A stretch of DNA of 64,000 nt from DMER64 sp964542305 (GTDB lineage: Bacteria > Bacteroidota > Bacteroidia > Bacteroidales > UBA932). Position 1 is the stretch's first letter. The number at the start of each line of letters is the position of its first letter. This document shows, piece after piece, positions 1-8,633 of this stretch. The notes beneath the pieces are model-generated. The model was not told where the DNA came from, ran no database searches, and was given only the letters and a program-made list of their open reading frames with translations. The stretch is taken from positions 1-64,000 of the forward strand of contig CAZITX010000002.1 in the NCBI GenBank assembly GCA_964542305.1, written 5' to 3'. The position numbers and the translations under genes were made by a program.

Positions 1-55
<55 letters not shown>

Positions 56-80
56 GTATAGAAATACAAAGGTAAGGGTT

Positions 81-1466
81 TTATACCGAAACTCCAAACA
101 TTTTCATAAACTCCTCACTTTCAAGAGTTTGCTGTTTACCCGAAATAATATCTTTTACGGTTACACGGCCGTCGTGCAATTCCTGGCTCCCGATAATGGC
201 TATATGATGAACCCCGCGACGGGTGGCGTAATCAAACTGTTTCTTAAGTTTCACTTCATCCGGATACAACTCACATGCGATACCTGCAGCACGCAATTTG
301 TTAATATAACGCAACGCCTGAACGGCTTCTTCCTTACCCATATTGAAAAAGACAATGCCGGGAGCATCCATTACAGTTTCAGGAAATTTTTCCAGGCCCA
401 GTAATACGTCATATATCCTGTCAGCACCGAATGATATCCCCACACCGGACATGTTGTTCAACCCGAATATACCGGTCAGATCATCATACCTCCCGCCCCC
501 GCATATGCTACCTATGGAAAAATCCTTTGATTTAACCTCAAAAATGGCTCCCGTATAATAATTCAGACCTCGAGCCAGGCTTAAATCCAGTTCCACAGAC
601 AAGCCAACACGCACCTGCTCTATCATGGAAAACAGCCATTTCAGCTCTTCCACGCCTTTCAACCCGATCTCTGACCCGGCATCCTCGAACAGCCGGTTCA
701 GAAAAGCGATCTTGGAAGTATTTATACCCTTGAACAGAAGCAGAGGTTCCAACTGAGATAAGCCCCGGGCAGAGATACCTTTTGCAAGAAGCTCTTCTTT
801 TACTCCCTCAAGCCCCGTCTTTTCAAATTTATCTATGGCTACGGTAATATCAATCAACCTGTCTGGGTATCCCATCACCTCTGCGATTCCGGCCAGCACC
901 TTGCGGTTGTTGATCTTCAACAGCACACGTATGTCAAAACGGCTGAAAACGGAATCCACCAGCTGGACCATTTCAAATTCGTTGTATTGGGAATCCGATC
1001 CTATCACATCGGCATCGCACTGAAAAAATTCCCTGTAACGACCTTTCTGGGGTCTGTCGGCACGCCACACAGGTTGTATCTGGTAACGCTTGAAAGGAAA
1101 AGTCAATTCATTCTGATGCTGTACCACAAAACGTGCAAACGGTACCGTCAAATCATAGCGCAGTCCTTTCTCACAAACCTTAAGCGATAAGGCATTGGAG
1201 TCTACGTCGGCCGCATCTGCAGGAACTTTTCCTGCCAAAGGGACAAAACTGTCCCCGGAATTAAGGATCTTAAACAGCAGCCTGTCTCCTTCCTCACCGT
1301 ATTTACCCAGCAAGGTGGATAAGTTTTCCATAGCCGGGGTTTCAATGGGAGCATAACCGAATTCTTTGAAAACGCCTCTTATGGTATCAAATATGTAATT
1401 CCGGCGGGAAGCTTCTACCGGGTTGAAATCACGCGTCCCTTTTGGTATGGATGGTTTTTGTGCCAT
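81..1466 (-). CDS. hisS: histidyl-tRNA synthetase
   Basis: A class II aminoacyl-tRNA synthetase that charges tRNA-His in the cytoplasm. The protein (461 aa from the chosen start) opens with the family signature IPKGTRDF. It carries the HisRS-specific motif RGLNYYTGAIFE and the glycine-rich GGGRYDDL of motif 3, and ends with an anticodon-binding domain. Length fits other Bacteroidales HisRS proteins. The open frame extends upstream to 1490, but the ATG at 1466 (MAQKPS) is preferred because similarity to the family begins directly after it. A TATTTTTG box on the minus strand at 1487-1494 would then give a short leader. It is divergent from the GH3 gene and its 3' end lies next to the tRNA-fMet. 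Confidence 0.97.
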   Translation of the reverse strand: MAQKPSIPKGTRDFNPVEASRRNYIFDTIRGVFKEFGYAPIETPAMENLSTLLGKYGEEGDRLLFKILNSGDSFVPLAGKVPADAADVDSNALSLKVCEKGLRYDLTVPFARFVVQHQNELTFPFKRYQIQPVWRADRPQKGRYREFFQCDADVIGSDSQYNEFEMVQLVDSVFSRFDIRVLLKINNRKVLAGIAEVMGYPDRLIDITVAIDKFEKTGLEGVKEELLAKGISARGLSQLEPLLLFKGINTSKIAFLNRLFEDAGSEIGLKGVEELKWLFSMIEQVRVGLSVELDLSLARGLNYYTGAIFEVKSKDFSIGSICGGGRYDDLTGIFGLNNMSGVGISFGADRIYDVLLGLEKFPETVMDAPGIVFFNMGKEEAVQALRYINKLRAAGIACELYPDEVKLKKQFDYATRRGVHHIAIIGSQELHDGRVTVKDIISGKQQTLESEEFMKMFGVSV

Positions 1467-1534
1467 AATGCTATTGGTTGGTCTATGCAAAAATACATCA
1501 AAACTGTGTACTATAAAAAAAATGCCCCATATTT

Positions 1535-3835
1535 ATGGTTATGAAACAGATAGCCATATTAATCCTTACCGGCCTTTTCCTGGGAGGATGCTCCCCAAAG
1601 GCCAACGGCCAGTACGATGCCGTGAAATTACAGAAAAACAATCTGGATCAGGTCATTGAAGCCATGACACTTAAGGAGAAAGTGTCTCTGGTTGTGGGAG
1701 GCGGTATGACCGGATCTTCCATAGGAGCCGCCGGCATTACCCGCCCCATTCCCCGCCTGGGAATCCCCTCTTTGGAACTGTCCGACGGACCTGCAGGCCT
1801 CCGGCTGAAATCCGCGGAAGCCACCTGGTTCCCGTCTGCCTCCCTGCTGGCCTCCACCTGGGACACATCACTGGTTTCAGAGGTGGGAAAAGCTATGGGG
1901 GCCGAGGCTTTGGCTCACGGGGCGGATGTGATTCTGGGTCCGGCCATGAATATTCACCGGCATCCCCTTTGCGGAAGGAACTTCGAATACTACTCGGAAG
2001 ACCCGCTGCTGAGCGGGAAAATGGCCTCGGCAATGGTTCTGGGCATCCAGGCGACCGGAGTGGCTGCCTGTCTGAAACATTTTACCTCCAACAACCAGGA
2101 AACCAACCGGGACAATAACAATGTAATCGCAGACGAGAGGACACTAAGGGAAATTTATTACAGGGGTTTTGAGATCGCGGTCAAGGAGTCTTCACCTAAA
2201 ACCATCATGACTTCCTACAACCGGATCAACGGAGTTTACACATCGGAAGACAAGACCCTGCTGACAGAGATCCTGCGTTATCAATGGAAGTTCAACGGAG
2301 TCGTCATGACTGATTGGTTTGGCGGACAGGATGCCCCTGGTCAGATACGGGCCGGGAACGACCTGCTGGAACCCGGAAGACGTTGGCAGCGGCGTGCAAT
2401 AACGGAAGCCGTTAAAAACAGAAAAATGGACGAAATTTCGCTCAATATTTCTGTTGAACGCATCCTGAAGCTGGTAGCAGATTCCCCGTCTTTCAGAAAA
2501 CAGGCCCAAAACGACACCCCGTCGGCAACAGAAAACGCATCAGTGGCACGCAAAGCCGCGTCCCGGGGCATGGTGCTTCTGGAAAACCGGAATGCCCTTC
2601 CTTTAAGCGATACCATCCGAAAGATCGCCTTGTTCGGAGTTTCTTCCTACCGGTTGGTGGCCGGAGGAGTGGGCTCCGGAGAAGTGTACGCCGCTCACAC
2701 CGTTTCTCTGGCAGAAGGGCTGGAAGAAGCCGGGTACCTCCCCGATCCATTACTCAGGGAACGGTACAATTGCTACATTGATAGTGTTTCCCGGGCTTAC
2801 AAAAGAAAATGGAAATCCATCTCCCAACGGATACTGGGTCAGGGGTTGCCTGCAGAAACGAATCCCGGGACAACCGCTATTGCCCGTGCCGCCAAAGAGA
2901 ATCAGGCTGCCCTGATCACACTGGGACGACGGACGGGTGAATTCTCTGACCGGAAAATGAACGGAGATTACCTGTTGACAGCTACTGAAAAGGAATTGAT
3001 AAAAAACGTTTCAGAGACATTCAGGAAGGCAGGTAAACCTGTCATAGTAGTTCTGAACGTGGGAGGCATTGTGGAAACGGCCTCCTGGTCTGACAATCCC
3101 GATGCCATTATTCTGGCCTGGATGCCGGGACAGGAAGGCGGCAGGGCCCTGGCCGATATTCTCTCGGGAAAAGTGAATCCTTCAGGGAAGTTGCCGGTAA
3201 CCATCCCGTTACGCCTGGAAGACTGCCTTTCCCACCGGAATTTCCCTCTGGAAGATGTTCCGGTGAACTGGTTGTCTTTCATAGGAAAAAAACAAACACA
3301 ACCGGAAACGGACAGGCCCAATATAGATTTTACCCAATACGAAGAAGGGATCTACGTGGGATACCGGGATTTTGACAAAAACGGGAAAAACGTTGCCTAC
3401 CCATTCGGATACGGGCTCTCCTATACGGATTTCCGGTATTCAAAGGCCCTGGCCCGCCTGGAAAGCGAAACAGTAGTAGTGTCCTGTCAAATAACCAACA
3501 CCGGGGAAAGAGCAGGAAGGGAAGTGGTACAGGTATACGTATCTGCACCGGATAGTGAAGTAGATAAGCCGGTGCAGGAACTCAGAGGATTTGTTGCGAC
3601 TTCGCTGCTGGAACCCGCAGAATCTCAGGCAATCACAGTGGTCATACCCCTGGAAGCCCTGGCTTCTTTTATACCGGAAACAGGATGGGTGGTGGATCCC
3701 GGAGAATACACCTTCCGCATAGGATCTTCTTCGCGGGATATCCGTCAGGAAGTCACACTCCCAGGTATTCCAGAATTGATTTTGCCGCTTCACGCCCCGC
3801 TCCCATGGCCAGAATTACGGTTGCTGCCCCGGTAA
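1535..3835 (+). CDS. glycoside hydrolase family 3 lipoprotein (beta-glucosidase-like)
   Basis: An exported exo-acting beta-glycosidase of family GH3, which releases terminal sugars from oligosaccharides. A lipoprotein signal peptide with lipobox LGGC places the lipidated Cys at residue 19. The catalytic barrel follows, with SDGPAG near 84, KHF at 181-183 and the nucleophile in VMTDWFG (Asp260). Then come the alpha/beta sandwich and a C-terminal fibronectin-III-like domain containing PFGYGLSYT. A second ATG at 1541 (MKQIA) is an equally good start. The last roughly 26 residues lie inside the 3' end of the convergent nfnB gene, so the protein runs about 80 bases past where the Fn3 domain should end. 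The substrate cannot be read from the sequence. Confidence 0.93.
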   Translation: MVMKQIAILILTGLFLGGCSPKANGQYDAVKLQKNNLDQVIEAMTLKEKVSLVVGGGMTGSSIGAAGITRPIPRLGIPSLELSDGPAGLRLKSAEATWFPSASLLASTWDTSLVSEVGKAMGAEALAHGADVILGPAMNIHRHPLCGRNFEYYSEDPLLSGKMASAMVLGIQATGVAACLKHFTSNNQETNRDNNNVIADERTLREIYYRGFEIAVKESSPKTIMTSYNRINGVYTSEDKTLLTEILRYQWKFNGVVMTDWFGGQDAPGQIRAGNDLLEPGRRWQRRAITEAVKNRKMDEISLNISVERILKLVADSPSFRKQAQNDTPSATENASVARKAASRGMVLLENRNALPLSDTIRKIALFGVSSYRLVAGGVGSGEVYAAHTVSLAEGLEEAGYLPDPLLRERYNCYIDSVSRAYKRKWKSISQRILGQGLPAETNPGTTAIARAAKENQAALITLGRRTGEFSDRKMNGDYLLTATEKELIKNVSETFRKAGKPVIVVLNVGGIVETASWSDNPDAIILAWMPGQEGGRALADILSGKVNPSGKLPVTIPLRLEDCLSHRNFPLEDVPVNWLSFIGKKQTQPETDRPNIDFTQYEEGIYVGYRDFDKNGKNVAYPFGYGLSYTDFRYSKALARLESETVVVSCQITNTGERAGREVVQVYVSAPDSEVDKPVQELRGFVATSLLEPAESQAITVVIPLEALASFIPETGWVVDPGEYTFRIGSSSRDIRQEVTLPGIPELILPLHAPLPWPELRLLPR

Positions 3836-5132
3836 CCACATCGCCCCCGGCAAATACTCCCGGTCGCGAGGTGACACCCTTGTCATTGGCAACGATTCCG
3901 TTGTGACGGTTGATCTCCAGCCCGGGTGTTGTCCGGCCTATCAGGGGATTGGAAGATGTTCCCAGGGCAATAATGGCCACATCGCACGGAACGTCAAACC
4001 CGGACCCGGGTATTTCCACGGGCCGGCGACGTCCGCTATCGTCGGGTTCGCCCAGTTCCATGCGGATGCATTTCAACCCTGTCACCCATCCCTTTTCATT
4101 TCCCAGCACCGCCACGGGATTGGTCAGCATCTGAAAGGCCACTCCTTCTTCTTGGGCATGGTGCACTTCTTCCACGCGGGCAGGCATTTCTTTCTCGGTC
4201 CGCCTGTAAACGATCGTCACTTCCGCTCCCAGGCGCAACGCCGTTCGTGCGGCATCCATGGCCACATTCCCTCCTCCGACAACCGCCACGCGCCGGCCCA
4301 CGTAAATGGGTGTGTCCGAATCGGGAGCATAGGCTCCCATCAGGTTGCTGCGCGTCAGGAATTCATTTGCCGAGACGACCCCGTTCAGGTTCTCGCCCGG
4401 AATGCCCATAAATTTGGGAAGTCCGGCGCCCGATCCCACAAAAACGGCATGAAACCCTTCGTTGTCCATCAGTTGATCGATTGTAACGGTGCGTCCCACC
4501 ACCACATTGCATTCAATCTTTACACCGAGTTTACGGACCTGGTCAATTTCGTAATCCACCACTTCTTCCTTAGGCAGACGGAATTCCGGGATCCCGTATA
4601 CCAAAACGCCTCCGGGTTTGTGCAAGGCTTCAAAAACGGTAACATCACAACCTGCTTTGGCCAGATCCGTGGCACAGGCAAGTCCGGCCGGCCCGGACCC
4701 GATTACGGCTACTTTTTTGCCGTTGGGTTTGATCTCCTCCTCCGGTGTGTATTTGTTCTTTCGTGCCCAGTCAGCCACATAACGCTCCAGTTTTCCTATT
4801 GCAATGGGTTCGTGCTTGATGCCCATGATACAGGCCCCTTCGCATTGGGATTCCTGTGGGCACACCCGCCCGCACACGGCTGGCAGAGAGGAATCTTTCC
4901 CAATGATGGATGTTGCTCCGGGCATATCTTCGTCCAGAACGGCTTTAATAAATTGCGGAATCTGAATGGTTACGGGACAGGCAGCCACGCAACGGGGATT
5001 CTTGCACTGGATGCATCGTGAGGCCTCCAGCAATGCTTCATTGTGGTTGTATCCGTAACTAACCTCTTCAAAATTGCGGCTTCTTACTATAGGGTCCTGT
5101 TCCCGAACCGGAACTCTTGTCTTTTTATCCAT
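3753..5132 (-). CDS. nfnB: NfnB-type large subunit of ferredoxin:NADP+ transhydrogenase (GltD-like)
   Basis: Flavoprotein of 459 aa related to the small subunit of glutamate synthase. An N-terminal region binds iron-sulfur clusters through CIQCKNPRCVAAC and CGRVCPQESQCEGAC. An FAD-binding GSGPAGLA motif follows, then an NADPH-binding GGGNVAMDAARTAL segment with the basic YRR after it. The start codon overlaps the end of nfnA by 8 bases, so the two are translated as a pair. In Nfn enzymes this pair couples reduced ferredoxin and NADH oxidation to NADP+ reduction by electron bifurcation. Databases often label it glutamate synthase small subunit, but no GltB-like large subunit is present and the partner is NfnA-like. 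Its 3' end overlaps the GH3 gene by 83 bases. Confidence 0.88.
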   Translation of the reverse strand: MDKKTRVPVREQDPIVRSRNFEEVSYGYNHNEALLEASRCIQCKNPRCVAACPVTIQIPQFIKAVLDEDMPGATSIIGKDSSLPAVCGRVCPQESQCEGACIMGIKHEPIAIGKLERYVADWARKNKYTPEEEIKPNGKKVAVIGSGPAGLACATDLAKAGCDVTVFEALHKPGGVLVYGIPEFRLPKEEVVDYEIDQVRKLGVKIECNVVVGRTVTIDQLMDNEGFHAVFVGSGAGLPKFMGIPGENLNGVVSANEFLTRSNLMGAYAPDSDTPIYVGRRVAVVGGGNVAMDAARTALRLGAEVTIVYRRTEKEMPARVEEVHHAQEEGVAFQMLTNPVAVLGNEKGWVTGLKCIRMELGEPDDSGRRRPVEIPGSGFDVPCDVAIIALGTSSNPLIGRTTPGLEINRHNGIVANDKGVTSRPGVFAGGDVVTGAATVILAMGAGREAAKSILEYLGV

Positions 5133-5982
5133 TCTTCAATCCGATTTTGCATTTATGGTCCGCTTCCGCCTCTTGTGGTTTATACATGGTTTGTCTTCTC
5201 ATGGCTTCGTCAAAATCTACCTGGTACGCATCAAATTCCGGCCCGTCCACACAGGCAAATTTCGTTTTTCCGTCCACCGTAACACGGCAAGCCCCGCACA
5301 TGCCCGTACCGTCAACCATCAGCGTGTTCAAACTGACTATCAAAGGAAGGTTGTATTCTTTTGCCGTCAATGTCACGAATTTCATCATGATCATAGGCCC
5401 AATGGCTACAGCCTGATGGTATGTATTGCCACTTTCCATCAATTCTTTCAGCTTAGCGGTAACCAAACCTTTAAAACCATAGGAACCGTCATCCGTACAG
5501 ACATACACCTTTTCCGCAACCTGTTTCATTTCTTCTTCCATGATCACCAGGTCCTTTGTTTTGGCACCTATGATCACTTCCACGTGGGCCCCTTTTTGGT
5601 GTAAATACTTTACTTGCGGGTATACGGGAGCCGTTCCCAGGCCTCCGGCTACAAACAAGTATTTTTGGTTGCGCAAGCTCTCTTCATCTTCATGGATAAA
5701 CTCGGAGGGCAATCCCAAAGGACCCACAAAATCGGAAAAAGACGCTCCTTCTTCCAGGGCATAAATTTTCCGGGAGGAAGCTCCAACGCGCTGGGTAACA
5801 ATAGTCACAGAACCTGCCAGCGGATCATAATCGCATATGGTCAGAGGAACCCTTTCTCCTTTTTCACCTACACGAACTATTATGAATTGTCCCGGTTGGG
5901 CACTGGATGCCACACGGGGTGCTGACACTTCCATCAGACAGATATCGGGTGCCAGGATTCTTTTTTTGAGAATTTTGTACAT
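5125..5982 (-). CDS. nfnA: NfnA-type small subunit of ferredoxin:NADP+ transhydrogenase
   Basis: Protein of 285 aa in the sulfide dehydrogenase / dihydroorotate dehydrogenase electron-transfer subunit family. The N-terminal half is a ferredoxin-reductase FAD domain (RVPLTICDYD). An NAD-binding middle domain contains GGLGTAPVYP. The C-terminal part has DGTGMCGACRV and FACVDGPEFD, which hold a [2Fe-2S] cluster. This Cys pattern and the overlapping nfnB gene identify an Nfn complex rather than a PyrK-type subunit. The frame is open to 6009, but the ATG at 5982 (MYKILKKR) matches the family N-terminus. A TATCTTTG box at 6007-6014 lies 24 bases before this start. Confidence 0.88.
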   Translation of the reverse strand: MYKILKKRILAPDICLMEVSAPRVASSAQPGQFIIVRVGEKGERVPLTICDYDPLAGSVTIVTQRVGASSRKIYALEEGASFSDFVGPLGLPSEFIHEDEESLRNQKYLFVAGGLGTAPVYPQVKYLHQKGAHVEVIIGAKTKDLVIMEEEMKQVAEKVYVCTDDGSYGFKGLVTAKLKELMESGNTYHQAVAIGPMIMMKFVTLTAKEYNLPLIVSLNTLMVDGTGMCGACRVTVDGKTKFACVDGPEFDAYQVDFDEAMRRQTMYKPQEAEADHKCKIGLKNG

Positions 5983-6006
5983 AAGCCGGATCGTTTTTTG
6001 ACGCGG

Positions 6007-6014
6007 CAAAGATA
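6007..6014 (-). promoter_or_regulatory. -7 box of the nfnAB promoter
   Basis: On the minus strand this reads TATCTTTG, an exact match to the Bacteroidota TAnnTTTG element. It sits in the 57-base gap between the GH9 stop and nfnA and would give a leader of about 20 bases. No TTTG was found at the expected upstream distance, so the assignment rests on one element. Confidence 0.5.
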
Positions 6015-6039
6015 TATAAAAAAGCGCGTTTTTGCAGTG

Positions 6040-8586
6040 TCAGGGGAGGCGTTCAAAAACGTAGCCTTTCCTCTCCAGGCGTCTTATCATACCGTCCAGG
6101 CTGTCGTACAGTTTATCGGTCCTGGAAGGTTCCGTCCCGGGATGGACCAGTAAAACTGCTCCCTGCAACCCGTTCTCTTTTTCATAAGCATAAAGTTGGT
6201 TCAACAAATCACGGGTACTCTTGTAAGATGGCATATCCGGCGTAGTATAATCCGCACGGGTCATGATACCGGGGGTCAGATGGAGTAGTTCCAATCCCAT
6301 GGAAGCAGCCACACGAACGGTTTCTGTATTGAAATGTTCATAGGATGGCATGAACCAGCTGACCTCAGATATATCCACACCCGCATCTGAAAGCTCTTTC
6401 AAATTGTCGGCTATGTCCCTGCGCAAACTGTCGGCCGACACCAGCGATTTTTCTGTATCTCCGTCCCAGGGAGCATAAAGCAAGTGCCTGTCTCCGTGGG
6501 GTCCCACATAATGTCCCTGACGAATGATATCACGGATCAGGTCTTTCCATTGCGGGTCCCGCAAACAGTTTCCTGTCAGGAAAAAAGATGCTTTTATGCC
6601 ATGCTTTTGCAATGCTTCCAGGACGGTTCTCCCTCCTTCAAAACGTTCGTCCGCCGTGAAAATCATGTACACGTTGTGAGACCCGGGATTGATCCTTATG
6701 ATTCCTTCCCTTTCATCACGTTCTGTGACGGGTTTATTATTTTCCGCATGCAGCCTGGCGGCTTCCTTCCGACCCCGGACCTCTCTTTGGGACAGGTAAT
6801 AACTGAGCGATGCCGTCCCGTCCATGGTGGGTTCGTTAGTGGCATAGTCCCAAACCTCGTCGTGATAAAGGGCCACACCATTGTTAAAGGGAGCATAGGG
6901 ATCCTTTCCATCCGCCATGGAAAGGTATTCGCCGTGTGCGGTATGTCGTTCTCTCAATAAAGGACCGTCTACAAGTCCTCCCGGAGTGCTTTTCCCTATA
7001 GTTACCAAATAGGAAGAGTGAGGCCGTTCCGGGTAATCCGCGCCTTTGGGATACTCCACGATCATGGAAGTACCCCATGGATTGCATCCAAAAAGCCAGT
7101 CGCGCAGCGAAGCTTCCATCTCTTTATATGTACAGTCTCCGGTAATCTTGTAATAAAGGTCCGCCTGGGTTATTGCGGCCGCAAGCAAATTGTTGGAACA
7201 CCACATATAAGGGATCCCGTTCAGAAAAGCACAATCAGCACTTCGTTGCCTGATATGCTCCAGCCCCAGGCGCATGTATTCCGTATATTTTTCCGCCATG
7301 GGTGTATCCGAAGCGGCCAGGTAATAATGTCCCAAATTCACGAAAGGATAAAATTGGTAATGACGGGCCCGCCCCAGTTCCATCCACGGGGTCACTTCTT
7401 CCAGTTGTCCCCAGTAATCGGCTTTTTGCAGCCATTCCTCCCCTTCTCCCAGGTGATGGAAAACGGCAGCAGCCAGCTGAACGTCATCCACGTAATTGTC
7501 TTCTTCGTAAAAATACGGGGATACCACACAACACGTTTGGGTATTGCCCGGTTTTTCTTCTGCAAACTCATACGCCGGCAATGCTTTGACTTTCATTTTT
7601 GCAGCAAACCCGGGATCCAGGTCTTTAAACAATTCCGCCCCCATGGCAAAAGCCGAGGCAAATTTCCCGGCCGAGGAAGCTACGCCGGTGGTCCGGTTGA
7701 TGTGTTCTGCCAAACCCTGCCTTTCCCCGGTAATGAAATACACCGGACGTCCTCCGTCGGGGCCCCAACCGTAATCAGCCTTATCGTTCACCGGCAGCCT
7801 GAATCCCACATGATCCCTGTCGTCGGCTATCTGGTTGAACATCACCTTATCTTCCGGATTCATTTTCAACAGCCATTCCAGGCCCCAGCGGATCTCGTCC
7901 AGGATATCCGGGATCCCGTTGGCTCCCGGACGGCCTTTATCATTATAATAATCCCCGAAGACGGTTTTGTCTTCCGCCTGGCTGTAAGCGAACATCATTT
8001 GGAATGTAGCATTTGCACTGGTAGTGAGGTATTGCAAATAATCGGTGGCATCGTGCCAGCCCCCGGTAACATCAATTTTTTCTCCGGAACGATCGGGATG
8101 CAAGACTATATACCCGTCGTTCTGATGGCATTGAGCATCCAAAAACGGGTTGTATCCGCAACGTTGCTGCCTCATATAATTCAGTAAAAAATCGGCCGAT
8201 CTGTCATAAACTTCCGTACCAATCCTAAAATCCGGAGATTTCACAGTACCTTTTCCGGGAATATCCATTTCAATAAGGTACCCGCCTTCCTCCATCAGAT
8301 TGGTAAAATACAAACGGAAGGCAGATGCCATTCCCCATTTTTGTGCAGGAACCTTCACAAGAGATCCGTCTTTCACGGATCCGGAGAAAACACAATGGCC
8401 GCTCCGGACATCCAATACCCTGAAACCGGCCGGATTCGTTTCTTCCATAGAAATCATGACCGCCACTTTGATATCCCCGGGTAAATAACCCAACTGATTG
8501 ATGCGTATCCAGGCACCTGTTTCCTGTGCCGCCAGGGTTTGCAGGTTGAACAGGCAAACCAGTATGAAAACAAATGAACGTAACAT
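6040..8586 (-). CDS. GH9 endoglucanase fused to a C-terminal polysaccharide-deacetylase (NodB) domain
   Basis: Secreted 848-aa protein with a Sec signal peptide (residues 1-20). An immunoglobulin-like domain typical of GH9 enzymes follows (about 22-120), then the GH9 catalytic domain (about 125-600). GGWHDATD carries the predicted catalytic base Asp179/Asp182, and TNEPTMDGTA carries the predicted acid Glu585. After a charged linker, residues 635-848 form a NodB-like domain: FTADERFEGG replaces the usual TFDDG, FFLTGN follows, and GPHGDRHLL supplies the HxxxH metal ligands His697 and His701. Such enzymes cut beta-1,4-glucans, and CE4-type domains remove acetyl groups. The first metal motif is altered, so deacetylase activity is uncertain. 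A TATATTTG box lies at 8613-8620. Confidence 0.9.
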   Translation of the reverse strand: MLRSFVFILVCLFNLQTLAAQETGAWIRINQLGYLPGDIKVAVMISMEETNPAGFRVLDVRSGHCVFSGSVKDGSLVKVPAQKWGMASAFRLYFTNLMEEGGYLIEMDIPGKGTVKSPDFRIGTEVYDRSADFLLNYMRQQRCGYNPFLDAQCHQNDGYIVLHPDRSGEKIDVTGGWHDATDYLQYLTTSANATFQMMFAYSQAEDKTVFGDYYNDKGRPGANGIPDILDEIRWGLEWLLKMNPEDKVMFNQIADDRDHVGFRLPVNDKADYGWGPDGGRPVYFITGERQGLAEHINRTTGVASSAGKFASAFAMGAELFKDLDPGFAAKMKVKALPAYEFAEEKPGNTQTCCVVSPYFYEEDNYVDDVQLAAAVFHHLGEGEEWLQKADYWGQLEEVTPWMELGRARHYQFYPFVNLGHYYLAASDTPMAEKYTEYMRLGLEHIRQRSADCAFLNGIPYMWCSNNLLAAAITQADLYYKITGDCTYKEMEASLRDWLFGCNPWGTSMIVEYPKGADYPERPHSSYLVTIGKSTPGGLVDGPLLRERHTAHGEYLSMADGKDPYAPFNNGVALYHDEVWDYATNEPTMDGTASLSYYLSQREVRGRKEAARLHAENNKPVTERDEREGIIRINPGSHNVYMIFTADERFEGGRTVLEALQKHGIKASFFLTGNCLRDPQWKDLIRDIIRQGHYVGPHGDRHLLYAPWDGDTEKSLVSADSLRRDIADNLKELSDAGVDISEVSWFMPSYEHFNTETVRVAASMGLELLHLTPGIMTRADYTTPDMPSYKSTRDLLNQLYAYEKENGLQGAVLLVHPGTEPSRTDKLYDSLDGMIRRLERKGYVFERLP

Positions 8587-8612
8587 AGACTTCGTTTAGT
8601 TAGTACCGGATA

Positions 8613-8620
8613 CAAATATA
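8613..8620 (-). promoter_or_regulatory. -7 box upstream of the GH9 fusion gene
   Basis: The minus strand reads TATATTTG, a perfect TAnnTTTG match, 26 bases before the GH9 ATG and inside the 47-base gap after the TonB-dependent receptor gene. A GTTG about 22 bases upstream is a poor -33 element. It suggests the GH9 gene has its own promoter rather than depending on the receptor operon. Confidence 0.45.
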
Positions 8621-8633
8621 TCCATAATAGTGC

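Noticed and set aside
3903..5021. 372-aa plus-strand open frame opposite nfnB
   Set aside because: Composition is His/Phe/Gln-rich nonsense for a protein and it is fully antisense to a well-conserved enzyme; it is a shadow frame.
3753..5982. Annotation as glutamate synthase subunits
   Set aside because: No GltB-type large subunit is present, and the partner has the FAD plus [2Fe-2S] layout of NfnA; an Nfn transhydrogenase fits better.
7018..8187. 389-aa plus-strand open frame opposite the GH9 gene
   Set aside because: No recognisable domain or signal and it lies fully antisense to GH9 catalytic codons; the length comes from codon bias on the other strand.
6040..8586. Frameshift or assembly join creating the GH9-deacetylase fusion
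   Set aside because: The reading frame is continuous through a plausible linker and both domains are complete, so a real fusion is the simpler reading.
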